DNA of 34,867 nt from Brachionus koreanus (GCA_016987375.1 PJRA01000508.1:2168188-2203054); one strand, 5' to 3'; numbered from the stretch's first letter, positions 22,801 to 29,164 are shown. Translations and numbers: made by a program. The notes: generated by a model from the letters alone, not told the origin.

Positions 22801-25800
22801 GTTTACACGAGGTGGTATTGACTCATTCATAATGGCCGTAGAGGAGCCTCTTGGTGCCTTAAGTTATCTAAGAATATGGCATGACAATTCAGGAGACGAT
22901 GACTACGCATCTTGGTACTTAAAATTTGTGATTGTACGTGACTTGCAGACAAAAGAAAAGGCTTATTTTTTATGTGAAAAATGGTTAGCTGTGGAAAAAG
23001 ATGATGGTCAGATCGATCGGCTGTTACCAGTGGCCACAGAGGTTCAAAAGACTAATTTACAGTATTTGGCTCAAAAAGAGACTAAGAAAAAAATTCAAGA
23101 TGAGCATTTATGGTTATCAATATTGAGCAGACCAATTCAAAGTGCTTTTACCAGAATGGATAGAGTCACATGTTGTTTTGTATTGCTTTACGTCACCATG
23201 TTGATGAATATTTTATACTATGGAGTAGATACTTCTTCAAATCCGGGAGGCTTAGAAATTGGTCCATTCATGCTCACTCCAACTCAAATAGGAATCGGCA
23301 TAGTTACAAATTTGATTACATTTCCTCCAACTCTGCTACTGGTCTATTTGTTCCGTAACTCTAGAAAAAGAACGACGCCAATAAAAAAATTGGAAAAAAT
23401 AATGTCTAAAAATCAAAGTAAAGAGATTAAATTTGATAATTTGCAGAAAATCAGCACTCCTGAGCCGGAACTTCCTGTAAAAAAAAAAACTAAAGGTTTA
23501 CCATGGTGGTGTAAGATAATTGCCTATGTTCTTTCAGCAATTTTTATGGGTGTTTCCATATTTTTTATAATAATTCAAGGTATTAATTTGGGAGATGAAA
23601 AAGTTAAAAAATGGCTAACTTCATTTATCACTTCGATTTTGTCTTCGATTTTATTAACTCAACCGATTAAAATTATTCTCACTGCTTTTGTGGTTATCTT
23701 AATATGTCGTAAATCGAATGATGTATCAGATATTCAGCATGATGCAGATGAAGACGACTCGGCTTTTGAAAATAAGAGAAACTTGAACAAAGACCATCGA
23801 TTTGATAATTATAGAAATGTTGAAATTAGCGATCTGGGTAAGTTGAACTCAACTGAAATAAATGAAGCGCGTAAAAAGAGAGAAACAGAGGTTAAATTTT
23901 GGAAAATGGTGAAAGAAGTCACAGCTTATTTTTTATTTTTAATGCTACTTTTTACATTCTCTTATTCAACGCGTGTTTCAAATTCCTATTTTTATAAAGC
24001 TCATATGGAAAAATTTTTTCTTGGAGAGCAATTTGAAAAAGTAATGTTTTTTATCATTTATTCTTTATTCTATAAAGCAGATTATATTTTTATAAAAATA
24101 TTGTCTTATATATGCACTGCATTCAGATTCTTTTGATATCGTGTTCTTTCTTGGTTCAATTTGATACCATAGCGATCAGTTTTCTACCTTACAATATAAA
24201 AGAAAAATATCACCTTGATTTTAAAAAATTTTTTTATAATTGATAGGTAATAGAATTTGAACAGTATTACTTGGTTATGCTGACTTAGATATTTTATATA
24301 TTTTTCATCGATGTCTAATTATTCAAATTTAATTTCAATTTCAATTCAATATGTTGAGTCATAAATTTTGTGTAAACTAAAATGAGTGCCATCTTAGGAC
24401 CTTTTTTCTTTGCATTTTATAACTTAATTGTTTTAATTTTAATCTTCAAAATAATATGTCTAAATCTTTGTTTATTTATTCCTAAAGAAAATTTTAAAGC
24501 AAAAACTTAAAATGAAAATATTGAAATTTTGTTACTATTCCGTCTTCATTGGAATAAGGCCAATAGCGGCTAAAATAAACTTTTTAAATAGCAAAAAATA
24601 GAGGAGGAGGCTTTATTTGAACTTTAGATGGACTCTAAGTCTGTGTTTGAATAATATTAAGAGAGCATAAATGCTTTTTAAAAAAAAGTTATGTTATTTT
24701 ATGTTTTTTGTAAATAAGTAAGTTCAAAGGATCCTTATCGAAACCTTTTCGCATTTTTATAAAACAAATTTCACCAAAAATTGATACCTTTATATTAATT
24801 ATAAATGCTGTAGCTTTGCACAGCAGGGTTAGTTTGTAACATAATATTGTAACATAAGCAAACTAATAACTAAACGTAAAAAAACAAAGCCGAACGATAT
24901 TCTCTCTTTATAAGACCGCTCAATTACTATTGGATTGTAACGTACAGTATTCTAAATACTTGCAATTAATAAAAAAGACAACCCTGCTTGAAATTGAATT
25001 ACTCGCAATATCAAAAGCTTTCCCTTCCATTTTTAAATTTTATCATGATATCCGAAAAAAATATTTAAGAAATTTTTTAATTTTATTTTTGTTTACCAAA
25101 TAATTTGAAGGAGTTTTTTTAATTTTCGGAAAAATTGCACAAAAAATCTAAAAATATGAAAATGTAAGAATGTAAAATTATTTTCATTTTGCCTTTGCTA
25201 TAAGATAATAAAGTATCTTTTTTATCTAAAAATTAAATTAGTATCTTGCCTTTGAGGCTAAATAAAACTAGATAAAAAACTCGGCTCCCTTTTTATGACG
25301 ATATGTATCAAAATATAAAAATCAAAAAACATTTGAGAGACTAAACATTTAAAATGATAAAAAAAAATTATCATTTGAATCTCACAAGTTATTCTTAAAA
25401 TATAATCAATATTTCATAAATATGAATACTAATAACCTAAATCCATTTTTCCATAAACTTTGGAAAAAAATTGATTTAACTATCATATTTATCAATTTAA
25501 ATAATTGAAAAGCCTATGAATTTTTTATTTTTCATCAATGATATATTATGAATCTGCTCACTTCTCATCGATGAAAAATCGATTTAATTTTTTTTATTCA
25601 TTAATGCTACATAAAATTTTGATTGACTGAGAACAGTAGTAGCATGTGAATTTTGTCTAGTAGAAGAGAAAATGTGCTTTAAGTAAGAAGAGAAATAAAA
25701 ATATAAGTTGCCGAATTGTTCTTTATGATTTGACAGATTTTGATATTCAATGACGTATTGAAGTTTGTAGGAAACTTCTTAAAAATCCTCTAGATGAACG

Positions 25801-27995
25801 ATTTTTGCGATGGACCATTACTTGTGATCAGAAGTGGATCTATTTTCGAAATTATTCCTATAGAAATTAACCAGGTCATCCAGTCATGAAAAGAAGACAG
25901 ATAAAAAGATGATTTTGAGTGTCTATGCAATTTTCATGGTATAATAGACTAGGAATTGACTGAACACGGTCTTGCTATAAAGAGAACTTTATTCTGAACA
26001 ATTAGAACAAATGAATGTTTCACTTCTTGCTTTTTTGGTCACAAAAAAACTTCATTTGTTTTTTTCAAGATAAACGCTATATGCCTAGAAAAACTATGAC
26101 GAAAATAGATGGACTAAAAGGAATCGATCCTCTCTATCTAAGTTATAGCACAGATCTTCTTCTGACTATCATTTTTTTCCCTCAGTGGCTCATTTTCTTA
26201 GATGACGGTATTTTTCTAAACAAAACCAAGTTGAAAAAGGCTATCATGAGTTTTCCTGCAAAAGACAATATAACATAATGTTTTAAATTTTGATGATTAC
26301 CATATTTTGATGTTTTTATTGATAAATAAAAAAATGCATTGATATTAATATTTCTTAATCAATTTGAGCCTTGAAGTTTATTTAAACATTTATCTTTATT
26401 AGATCCAAACAATAGATGATGTTTGGCAATGGACTATCGAAGAATTTGCTTCAAAGATTCGAATTTCAAAATGGTACAATGATGAATCTGTTTCTAAGAT
26501 GGGTGGTTTTTTTGACGATTTCTCATCGAGGATAATTGGATATGCCATTTTAAGATCAAACCGAGTTAAAAATAATTCTTGTAAATTGTCATCGCAGATC
26601 AAGAATATGACCCATTTTTGTGTCGACTCTTACAGCTTATTTAATGAGGAAAAAGGCGACTTTGGCTATTCCTGGTCAAATTTTAACGAAACATTTAAAC
26701 CAGATCATGGAATGGAGAGAGTTTACAAGTCGTTCCAGTACAAGCATTCAAGTGATTTGCCAATTTATAGTTCATTCAGTGAAGGAGGATACACCTATGA
26801 AATGCGTGGTAAATTAAGCTTTATTCGAGGAAACATGAGCTTACTGCAACAAATGAACTGGATTGACCGACAAACAAGATCAGTTTTCATTGAATTTACA
26901 GCTTATAATCCAAATCTGAATCTTTTTTGCATTTCCTCAATTTTATTTGAAGTACTTGCATCAGGTAATGTGATCAAGACACCACGCTTCAACGTTCTAA
27001 AGCTTTTAGCAACCAAAAACGATGCTATAGAAATTGGAACTGGAATTGCCTATTTGGTCGTCATAGTTTATTTCATGTTTAGAGAAATAGTTAAAATTTT
27101 TAAGTTTAAAAAACAATATTTCAAACAATTTTGGGTTTATTTACAGTGGACAATGATTGCATTTTCTTGGGCAGCATTAGCTATGTATATCTATAAAGTT
27201 CTAGTAGGAGAAAAAGTTAAGAAGTTTTTCAAGGAAACAAATGGCTATGGTTACATTAGGCTTCAAGATATAAGTTATTGGAACGACATGTTTAATTTCA
27301 CAATTGCATTTTGTACCTGCTTGGCGACAATTAAATTCATAAAATTACTAAGATTTAATTCAAATATCATAATTCTAATTACAGCCATTCATAATTCATT
27401 GGACGAATTAATTGGGATAACATTTATGATGCTGATTTGGTATTTTGCTTTTGTGTTGCTATTCTATTCAATTTTTAATGAAAAAATTGCTGGATTTTCA
27501 ACATTGGTAAAATCGATGACAACCTGTTTCCAAGCATTATTGGGAAAATTTGACATAGGCCCTGTGATCAGAGAGAGTGCCATCTTAGGACCTTTTTTCT
27601 TTGCATTTTATAACTTGATGGTTTTAATTATAATCATTAGCGTATTTATAACTGTGATTAGTGATAGCTTCATTGAAGTTAAACGAAATAAAGAGATCTA
27701 CTTTATTGAAACTGATATGTCTAAATATTTCATAGCCAAGATTAAAGGAATCGCTAAAAGATCTGGTTTTGTAAAGAGAAAGGAACAAAAATTTTCCGAG
27801 GTACCACCGAGTAATTATAAAGCAGACACAGATTTATTTGAAGATAGACTTAACAAATTATTGATAAAAATTAATGAGGTATTTTATTAAAAAAAACAAC
27901 TTTTTATTATTTACATTGATGCAAAATTTTTTATTTTATAGTTCAAGAAAGAAAAAGATTCGTATGACAACTTTATTAATCAAGATATCAATTGA
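4238..27995 (+). CDS. Polycystin-1-like protein (WSC-PKD-REJ-GPS-PLAT-polycystin channel), 17 exons
   Basis: Large membrane receptor-channel subunit of the polycystin-1 family. My model joins 4238-4298, 4529-4818, 4867-5094, 5140-5323, 8185-10404, 10464-10655, 11693-12064, 12131-13508, 16583-16794, 16842-17159, 17210-17667, 17720-18019, 18078-18186, 20183-20938, 22131-24040, 26403-27878 and 27942-27995. Every intron has GT-AG ends and every junction keeps frame; the total is 10518 nt, 3505 residues plus TGA. Domain order: signal peptide (1-19), WSC (about 21-115), PKD-like beta repeats (about 255-1180), REJ (about 1300-1900), GAIN-like region, GPS (2433-2467), TM1 (about 2496-2515), PLAT (about 2542-2657), four more TM segments, then the six-TM polycystin channel. 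That makes 11 TM segments, as in human PKD1, which is longer (about 4300 aa) and carries LRRs not seen here. Polycystin-1 proteins act at the plasma or ciliary membrane with PKD2-type partners; the partner and ligand here are unknown. The weakest junctions are exon 4/5 and the GTTTGC donor of exon 11. Confidence 0.9.
4867..5323 (+). CDS. Exons 3-4: extracellular linker of the polycystin-1-like protein
   Basis: Exon 3 (4867-5094) begins TISFEPAMKQIELNVFEKM and exon 4 (5140-5323) begins SERVSLLSPRIKDNVSNL. They are separated by a 45-bp intron with a TTTTTTCAG acceptor. The sequence is beta-rich with N-glycosylation sequons (NVS, NLT, NVT). I cannot assign a named domain; it may be a diverged Ig/PKD-like fold. 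Exon 4 ends in phase 1 at a GGTAAA donor before a 2.9-kb intron. Confidence 0.75.
5932..5940. repeat. 9-bp target site duplication, left copy
   Basis: TTTTCTTAA directly outside the left terminal inverted repeat. It is identical to 6644-6652 outside the right one. Confidence 0.65.
5941..6643. mobile_element. 703-bp TIR transposon with palindromic ends, MULE-like by target duplication
   Basis: Both ends carry the same sequence. Left GAGTGCACTTATTTTCACG and right (reverse complement) GAATACGTCTATTTTCACG run into a long palindrome: 5949-5977 is a perfect 14+1+14 nt palindrome centred on TTACGTGAAAAT, and 6608-6634 is its 13+1+13 counterpart with one mismatch. Additional CACGTAAG-type copies lie at about 5994-6011, 6050-6066 and 6586-6594. 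It is flanked by the exact 9-bp direct repeat TTTTCTTAA. A 9-bp duplication with long TIRs is characteristic of Mutator-like elements, but no transposase is seen, so the superfamily is inference. It carries one ORF with a PHD-type finger and sits in intron 4. Confidence 0.7.
6146..6505 (+). CDS. PHD-type zinc finger protein carried by the TIR element
   Basis: The open frame extends left to at least 6098 without an ATG, so the true start is uncertain; 6146 is TTG. A 5' exon or a deletion is possible. It ends at TAA 6503-6505. The C-terminal half has C-x2-C, x10, C-x2-C, x4, H-x2-C, x13, C-x2-C, i.e. KICSNNCDNKFIICGSCNF, then FHLKC, then KCSNC. This is the C4HC3 spacing of a PHD-like finger. 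The N-terminal half (LGDFIQKNELIDEEHVKVD...) is not recognised. Because it lies wholly between the inverted repeats, it is probably a transposon-encoded accessory or truncated protein, not an exon of the polycystin gene; its frame and zinc-finger content do not fit that protein. Confidence 0.6.
   Translation: MDSALHKLGDFIQKNELIDEEHVKVDPNSYTGSIFSTGLFDQNGLKKDQLSDFFTTEGLIMLENTLSFFWNNLKSCKICSNNCDNKFIICGSCNFNFHLKCVNRTYIPVKKIEKCSNCS
6644..6652. repeat. 9-bp target site duplication, right copy
   Basis: TTTTCTTAA directly outside the right terminal inverted repeat, identical to 5932-5940. Confidence 0.65.
6709..7132. mobile_element. 424-bp hAT-type MITE
   Basis: Termini are TAGTGTTG and CAACACTA. 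The inverted repeats run imperfectly for about 95 bp: a GC-rich left arm with GACAGTAAG...ACGGGCGG and TAGCGGGCTATTTTTTGGCC, mirrored on the right by GGTCAAAAAATAGCGCGCTA and CCGCCCGT. It is flanked by the exact 8-bp duplication ACAATAAT (6701-6708 and 7133-7140). An 8-bp duplication with a TAGTGTTG end is the hAT signature. There is no coding capacity. It is in intron 4, 56 bp to the right of the palindromic element's duplication. Confidence 0.8.
7141..8184. other. Remainder of polycystin intron 4
   Basis: AT-rich intronic sequence in which I see no gene or repeat. It ends at the acceptor CTTAGAG (8178-8184), which joins exon 4 phase 1 to the frame of exon 5. Closer AG choices at 8170 and 8182 would put a TAA in frame. 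Confidence 0.55.
8185..12064 (+). CDS. Exons 5-7: PKD-like repeat region of the polycystin-1-like protein
   Basis: Exons 8185-10404, 10464-10655 and 11693-12064. After about 200 residues of unassigned extracellular sequence with several Cys come repeated PKD/Ig-like beta sandwiches. Characteristic strands are YTCTINYGDSNFYQFD, VRLRFFYGDQDDLSRP, VTYTWTFGEE and VLVDFGDENPAENA (the FGD turn), each followed by a Y-x-x-x-G-x-(Y/F)-x-V/I strand such as YTYQTTGLYVINITIFN. Sequons (NxS/T) are frequent. PKD repeats are mechanically stable adhesive modules in polycystin-1 ectodomains. Short intron 5 (59 bp) and intron 6 (1037 bp, with a pogo-type remnant) interrupt the region. Confidence 0.85.
10656..11692. 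other. Polycystin intron 6
   Basis: 1037-bp intron with a GTAAGA donor and a TTTTTTTTAAAG acceptor. It holds a minus-strand pogo/Tigger-type HTH remnant (10966-11103) and otherwise AT-rich DNA with no recognised feature. Confidence 0.7.
10966..11103 (-). pseudogene. pogo/Tigger-type transposase HTH remnant
   Basis: The minus strand from 11103 down to TAA 10966-10968 reads SKEGNSTSSIAQEFSLSNSN followed by VSTILTNIEKNLENYQ. The order S-x-I-A-x-E-F-x-L-S-x-S-x-V-S-T-I-L-x-N-x-E-K is the CENP-B/psq helix-turn-helix of pogo and Tigger transposases. A stop precedes it and no DDE domain follows, so only a DNA-binding relic survives, inside intron 6 and antisense to the host gene. Confidence 0.65.
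12131..17159 (+). CDS. Exons 8-10: REJ region of the polycystin-1-like protein
   Basis: Exons 12131-13508, 16583-16794 and 16842-17159. REJ (receptor for egg jelly) hallmarks include VTTMPCAPPLLYIEERAEYF, LRCNLTLSNEKGWELF, the strand ending VVWGLKGG, a diverged SYDPD-type FDQDS, the exon 9 block CNPSGECKPYPAF, and the C-terminal block PQPGECTVSPTNGLAMTTFF with a CSGWHDSDG turn. Joining exon 8 to exon 9 across a 3.1-kb intron restores a Gly-Cys junction in the right phase, which supports the model despite the LINE and assembly gap between them. Intron 9 is 47 bp. Confidence 0.85.
13509..14069. other. Left part of polycystin intron 8
   Basis: AT-rich intron sequence beginning at a GTAATT donor. 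It contains a strong hairpin at 13752-13799 and no recognisable gene. The segment next to the gap (about 13990-14069) may be the 3' end of the antisense LINE. Confidence 0.5.
13752..13799. repeat. Hairpin-forming inverted repeat
   Basis: TTATTTTTTTATTTAAGGATC and GATCTTAAATAAAAAAATAA form arms of about 20 bp with a one-base indel and a loop of about six bases. It lies in intron 8; function unknown. Confidence 0.7.
14070..14918. other. Assembly gap (849 N)
   Basis: A run of N interrupts the antisense LINE in intron 8. Nothing can be said of the content. The open frames that cross it are artefacts of translating N. Confidence 0.99.
14919..15706 (-). mobile_element. LINE reverse transcriptase (RTE-like), partial
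   Basis: Uninterrupted minus-strand frame from 15706 into the gap, about 262 codons. RT motifs in order: LREEQAGFRRRRECIDQIFA, the motif A block LNFIDFKKAFDSIHRETLW, GVRQGCVLSPTLF (motif B), and the catalytic LEDLDFADDLVLISS (motif C, FADD at 15212-15223), then NVAKTKVMSI and NEFTYLGSTIS. The motif layout resembles RTE-type LINEs, but the clade is a guess. A TAA at 15707-15709 in the same frame, where the upstream RT fingers should continue, shows that the copy is 5'-truncated or broken. The endonuclease is absent, and the 3' part falls in the assembly gap. The RT domain looks otherwise intact, suggesting a fairly recent copy. It lies antisense in intron 8. Confidence 0.85.
15710..16582. other. 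Right part of polycystin intron 8
   Basis: AT-rich intronic sequence. A minus-strand open stretch near 15780-15705 (FDHDVTAIRTHPNFMEKIIE) may belong to another broken element, unassigned. The acceptor is ATTTAG at 16577-16582. No gene seen. Confidence 0.45.
17210..20938 (+). CDS. Exons 11-14: GAIN-like region of the polycystin-1-like protein
   Basis: Exons 17210-17667, 17720-18019, 18078-18186 and 20183-20938. The sequence between REJ and GPS contains an alpha-helical part, for example RSKVRDALISQVKNA, LWSGVLTTATQSSDEL and SNTASLDNLQQVVSGIVGTI, followed by beta-rich sequence (exon 14). A helical then beta subdomain before a GPS is the layout of a GAIN domain, which mediates autoproteolysis in polycystin-1 and adhesion GPCRs. 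Introns 11 and 12 are 52 and 58 bp. The exon 11 donor (GAG|GTTTGC) is weak but is the only nearby one that keeps phase 0 with exon 12. Confidence 0.8.
18591..18868. repeat. Fold-back inverted repeat (MITE-like)
   Basis: Arms at about 18591-18660 and 18796-18868 are imperfectly inverted. The shared core reads ACCTGCAATAATGCTTGATC on the left and, reverse-complemented, ACCTACAATAATGCTGGATC on the right. The central spacer is AT-rich. No clear target duplication was found. It lies in intron 13. Confidence 0.65.
19147..19942. mobile_element. 796-bp TIR element with GCGGAA subterminal repeats
   Basis: 13-bp exact terminal inverted repeats AGGTTGTCCCTAA / TTAGGGACAACCT. AAGTGGG and AAGTCGG lie directly outside, an imperfect 7-bp duplication. 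Near the left end (19180-19265) a TGCGGAA-like word is repeated at least five times, and TTCCGCA recurs near the right end, as transposase binding sites often do. Inside is a short plus-strand ORF at 19648-19818 (56 aa, starting MNEPIETNEASQIIYL and with two C-x3-C-type pairs), not recognised. No transposase is seen; probably a non-autonomous hAT-like element. It lies in intron 13. Confidence 0.6.
20939..22130. other. Polycystin intron 14
   Basis: 1192-bp intron from a GTAATT donor to an ATTCTATAG acceptor. It contains one copy of a dispersed repeat (about 21500-21760) and otherwise featureless AT-rich DNA. Confidence 0.7.
21500..21760 (+). repeat. Dispersed repeat, copy A
   Basis: Its left part (TGTTTATTTAATTCTAAAGA ... 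AATGAAAATATTGAAAT) recurs at 24466-24565. Its right part (GGTTTTGTGAAATTTAGTAC ... AAAGTTAAAAATTCTT ... CTCTGCAA-CTTAGCATAA) recurs at 29347-29515. The small ORF inside it (21485-21733) is therefore repeat sequence, not a gene. Family not identified. Confidence 0.65.
22131..24040 (+). CDS. Exon 15: GPS, PLAT domain and membrane segments 1-6
   Basis: The exon holds the GPS motif (CYFYDKENGKW ... HCKSKHLTTFAGG, 22349-22468, with predicted cleavage between L and T of HLT). TM1 follows (IYITVIVISSLFIFLVIIG). Next is the PLAT/LH2 domain, with YEIIVFTGSRRHAGTDSKVR and SYLRIWHDNSGDDDYASWYL, a typical lipid/protein-binding cytoplasmic beta sandwich. Then come four TM segments and, after an acidic cytoplasmic loop, the first channel helix EVTAYFLFLMLLFTFSYS. 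The exon ends in phase 0 at AAA|GTAATG. Reading on without splicing gives a stop at 24136 and would lose the channel. Confidence 0.9.
24384..24443 (+). repeat. Intronic copy of a 60-bp piece of channel exon 16
   Basis: It matches 27575-27634 with about three mismatches and encodes AILGPFFFAFYNLIVLILI against AILGPFFFAFYNLMVLIIII in the exon (start of S6). It stands alone in intron 15, in the same orientation, with no splice sites or flanking exon sequence. Confidence 0.85.
24466..24565 (+). repeat. Dispersed repeat, copy C
   Basis: Similar to the left part of copy A at 21530-21625: a shared CTAAAGAA, then AAATGAAAATATTGAAAT and TTGTTAC, then AAGGCCAA. It directly follows the stray exon fragment. 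Confidence 0.55.
25724..26277 (+). pseudogene. mariner transposase pseudogene
   Basis: Reading across frames gives YDLTDFDIQ, stop, RIEVCRKLLKNPLDERFLRW, TITCDQKWIYFRNYS, then KKMILSVYAIF, RELYSEQLEQMN, RKTMTKIDGLKG, YSTDL, and SDYHFFPSVAHFLR. This is the order of mariner (Mos1-like) transposase blocks, including the first catalytic Asp in TCDxKW and the last in SDYHxF. At least four stops and three frameshifts break it, so it cannot be active. The N-terminal HTH domains are not seen upstream. It lies in intron 15, same strand as the host gene. Confidence 0.85.
26403..27995 (+). CDS. Exons 16-17: polycystin TOP domain and channel S2-S6
   Basis: Exon 16 begins IQTIDDVWQWTIEEFASKIR, the start of the extracellular polycystin (TOP) domain, and includes GGFFDDFSSRIIGYAILRSN, SCKLSSQIKNMTHFC, GGYTYEMRGKLSFI and NWIDRQTRSVFIEFTAYNPN. 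Then S2 (AYLVVIVYFMFREIVKIF), S3, S4 (FIKLLRF), S5, the pore helix and filter (CFQALLGKFD, 27525-27554) and S6 (LGPFFFAFYNLMVLIIIISV), followed by a basic tail. Exon 17 (27942-27995), after a 63-bp intron, adds FKKEKDSYDNFINQDIN and TGA. The predicted cytoplasmic tail after S6 is only about 70-80 residues. Confidence 0.92.
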
Positions 27996-28035
27996 AATTT
28001 AATTGAAACTCCTATTAGTTAGAGACTATTGATAA

Positions 28036-28041
28036 AATAAA
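28036..28041 (+). terminator. Putative polyadenylation signal of the polycystin gene
   Basis: AATAAA 41 bp after the TGA at 27993-27995, a plausible position, in AT-rich sequence. Confidence 0.45.
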
Positions 28042-28711
28042 ATTTTTTATTTTGATCCAAAAAATATATTTTTTAAAAAAACTTAAAATTTTTTAATTAA
28101 AACTTATCTAAATGAATATTCTGAATAGACTTAAATTTCTTTAATTTATTAACCAGCGTAGAAAACTTGATTTTATGGGCCACAGATCAACTGTAAATTT
28201 TTCTCAAAATTTTATTTTTTTGGAAAAAAATTTCTAATTTATCATTTAAAGTGATCATCAAATGAAATTTAGCTTTGTAAGAATTACTTTTATGATTTTT
28301 TAAAATAATTTAGTTATTAAACCAAGTGGAATTCATGATTCTTTAATTTGAAATAAAATTTTCAGATCAGAATGCAAGATATACTTTTAATTTATAATTT
28401 ATAACAATAAAAACTAAGGAAAAAAAAATAAACAAAGCAATAAATTAAAAAATGTCAATTCTAATTTTCATTTTCATGAAAAATTAATCAAGAGAAACAA
28501 AAAATTACTTAATAAAATGAGTATCTAAATATATTTAAAAGATTAAAATATTTTAAAAAAATTTTAAAATTCGCAAGTATAATTTAGTTTTCATAAAAAG
28601 AATTCTAATTTAAAGTATTAATTCAAAAGAAAATAAAAAAAAATTATTTTTAATTAAATAAGAAATTTGTAACAAAAATCAAAAAAAAAATAATTTTATA
28701 ATTAAAAGAAG
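28042..28711. other. Intergenic AT-rich region
   Basis: No ORF or repeat recognised between the polycystin poly(A) signal and the small secreted protein gene. It presumably contains that gene's promoter, but no distinctive element stands out. Confidence 0.5.
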
Positions 28712-29164
28712 ATGAATCAATTTTTGATAAGCCATGTTCTAGTTGGCTTTTTATTATTTCATGGGACTCAATCGATAGATTGTGGAAAAGGCTTAACATT
28801 TTGTGAAAAAGGATCTGAAGGACCTGGTGGTTGTTATAGCCAATCATCCAATAGATGCTATAAGGGTCTTATTTGTTCAAAAAGCCAGACAATATGTGAA
28901 AAAGGATCTGAAGGACCTGGTGGTTGTTATAGCCAATCTTCCAATAGATGCTATAAGGGTCTTATTTGTTCAAAAAGCCAGACAATATGTGAAAAAGGAT
29001 CTGAGGGACCTGGTGGTTGTTATAGCCAATCTTCTAATAGATGCTATAAGGGTCTTATTTGTTCAAAAAGTCAGACAATATGTGAAAAAGGATCTGAGGG
29101 ACCTGGTGGTTGTTATAATCAACGGTATAGCCGTTGCCAAAATGGATTAGTTAGACCAAAATAA
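28712..29164 (+). CDS. Secreted cysteine-rich protein with four 31-residue repeats
   Basis: Intronless 150-residue ORF from ATG 28712 to TAA 29162-29164. MNQFLISHVLVGFLLFHGTQ is a signal peptide with likely cleavage after TQS. After a truncated lead-in (DCGKGLTF), a unit starting CEKGSEGPGGCYSQSSNRCY and ending KGLICSKSQTI occurs three times without a single amino-acid difference. A fourth, shorter and diverged unit ends the protein (CYNQRYSRCQNGLVRPK). Repeat starts are at 28802, 28895, 28988 and 29081, exactly 93 bp apart. Each full unit has four Cys spaced C-x9-C-x7-C-x5-C, which suggests one disulfide-bonded module per unit. The total of 16 Cys in the mature part is even. I do not recognise the family. 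Function is unknown; an extracellular matrix, mucus or defence role is conceivable but unsupported. Confidence 0.85.
   Translation: MNQFLISHVLVGFLLFHGTQSIDCGKGLTFCEKGSEGPGGCYSQSSNRCYKGLICSKSQTICEKGSEGPGGCYSQSSNRCYKGLICSKSQTICEKGSEGPGGCYSQSSNRCYKGLICSKSQTICEKGSEGPGGCYNQRYSRCQNGLVRPK
28802..29158 (+). repeat. 93-bp in-frame tandem repeat (3 full copies and 1 partial)
   Basis: Copies 1 and 2 differ at one base, copies 2 and 3 at three. All changes are at synonymous third positions (TCA/TCT, GAA/GAG, TCC/TCT, AGC/AGT). The fourth copy matches for about 36 bases and then diverges. Confidence 0.9.

Larger units (their letters stand above)
24041..26402. other. Polycystin intron 15
   Basis: 2362-bp intron. 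From left to right it holds a stray copy of part of exon 16 (24384-24443), a dispersed repeat (24466-24565), AT-rich sequence, and a dead mariner (25724-26277). The acceptor TTTATTAG at 26402 leads directly into IQTIDDVWQW. Confidence 0.75.

Noticed and set aside
26015..26278. 87-codon plus-strand ORF in intron 15 as a gene
   Set aside because: It is one frame of the broken mariner, containing its KTMTKIDGLKGIDP and YSTDL blocks.
26399..26602. Minus-strand ORF opposite exon 16
   Set aside because: Shadow of the TOP-domain coding exon.
28803..29150. Overlapping plus-strand ORF of 115 codons in the repeat gene
   Set aside because: A repeated sequence whose length is a multiple of three keeps a second frame open by itself; the other frame has the signal peptide and the Cys pattern, and differences between copies are silent only in that frame.
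28802..29158. 93-bp repeats as a CRISPR array or satellite
   Set aside because: They are contiguous in-frame coding repeats without spacers, in a eukaryotic genome.
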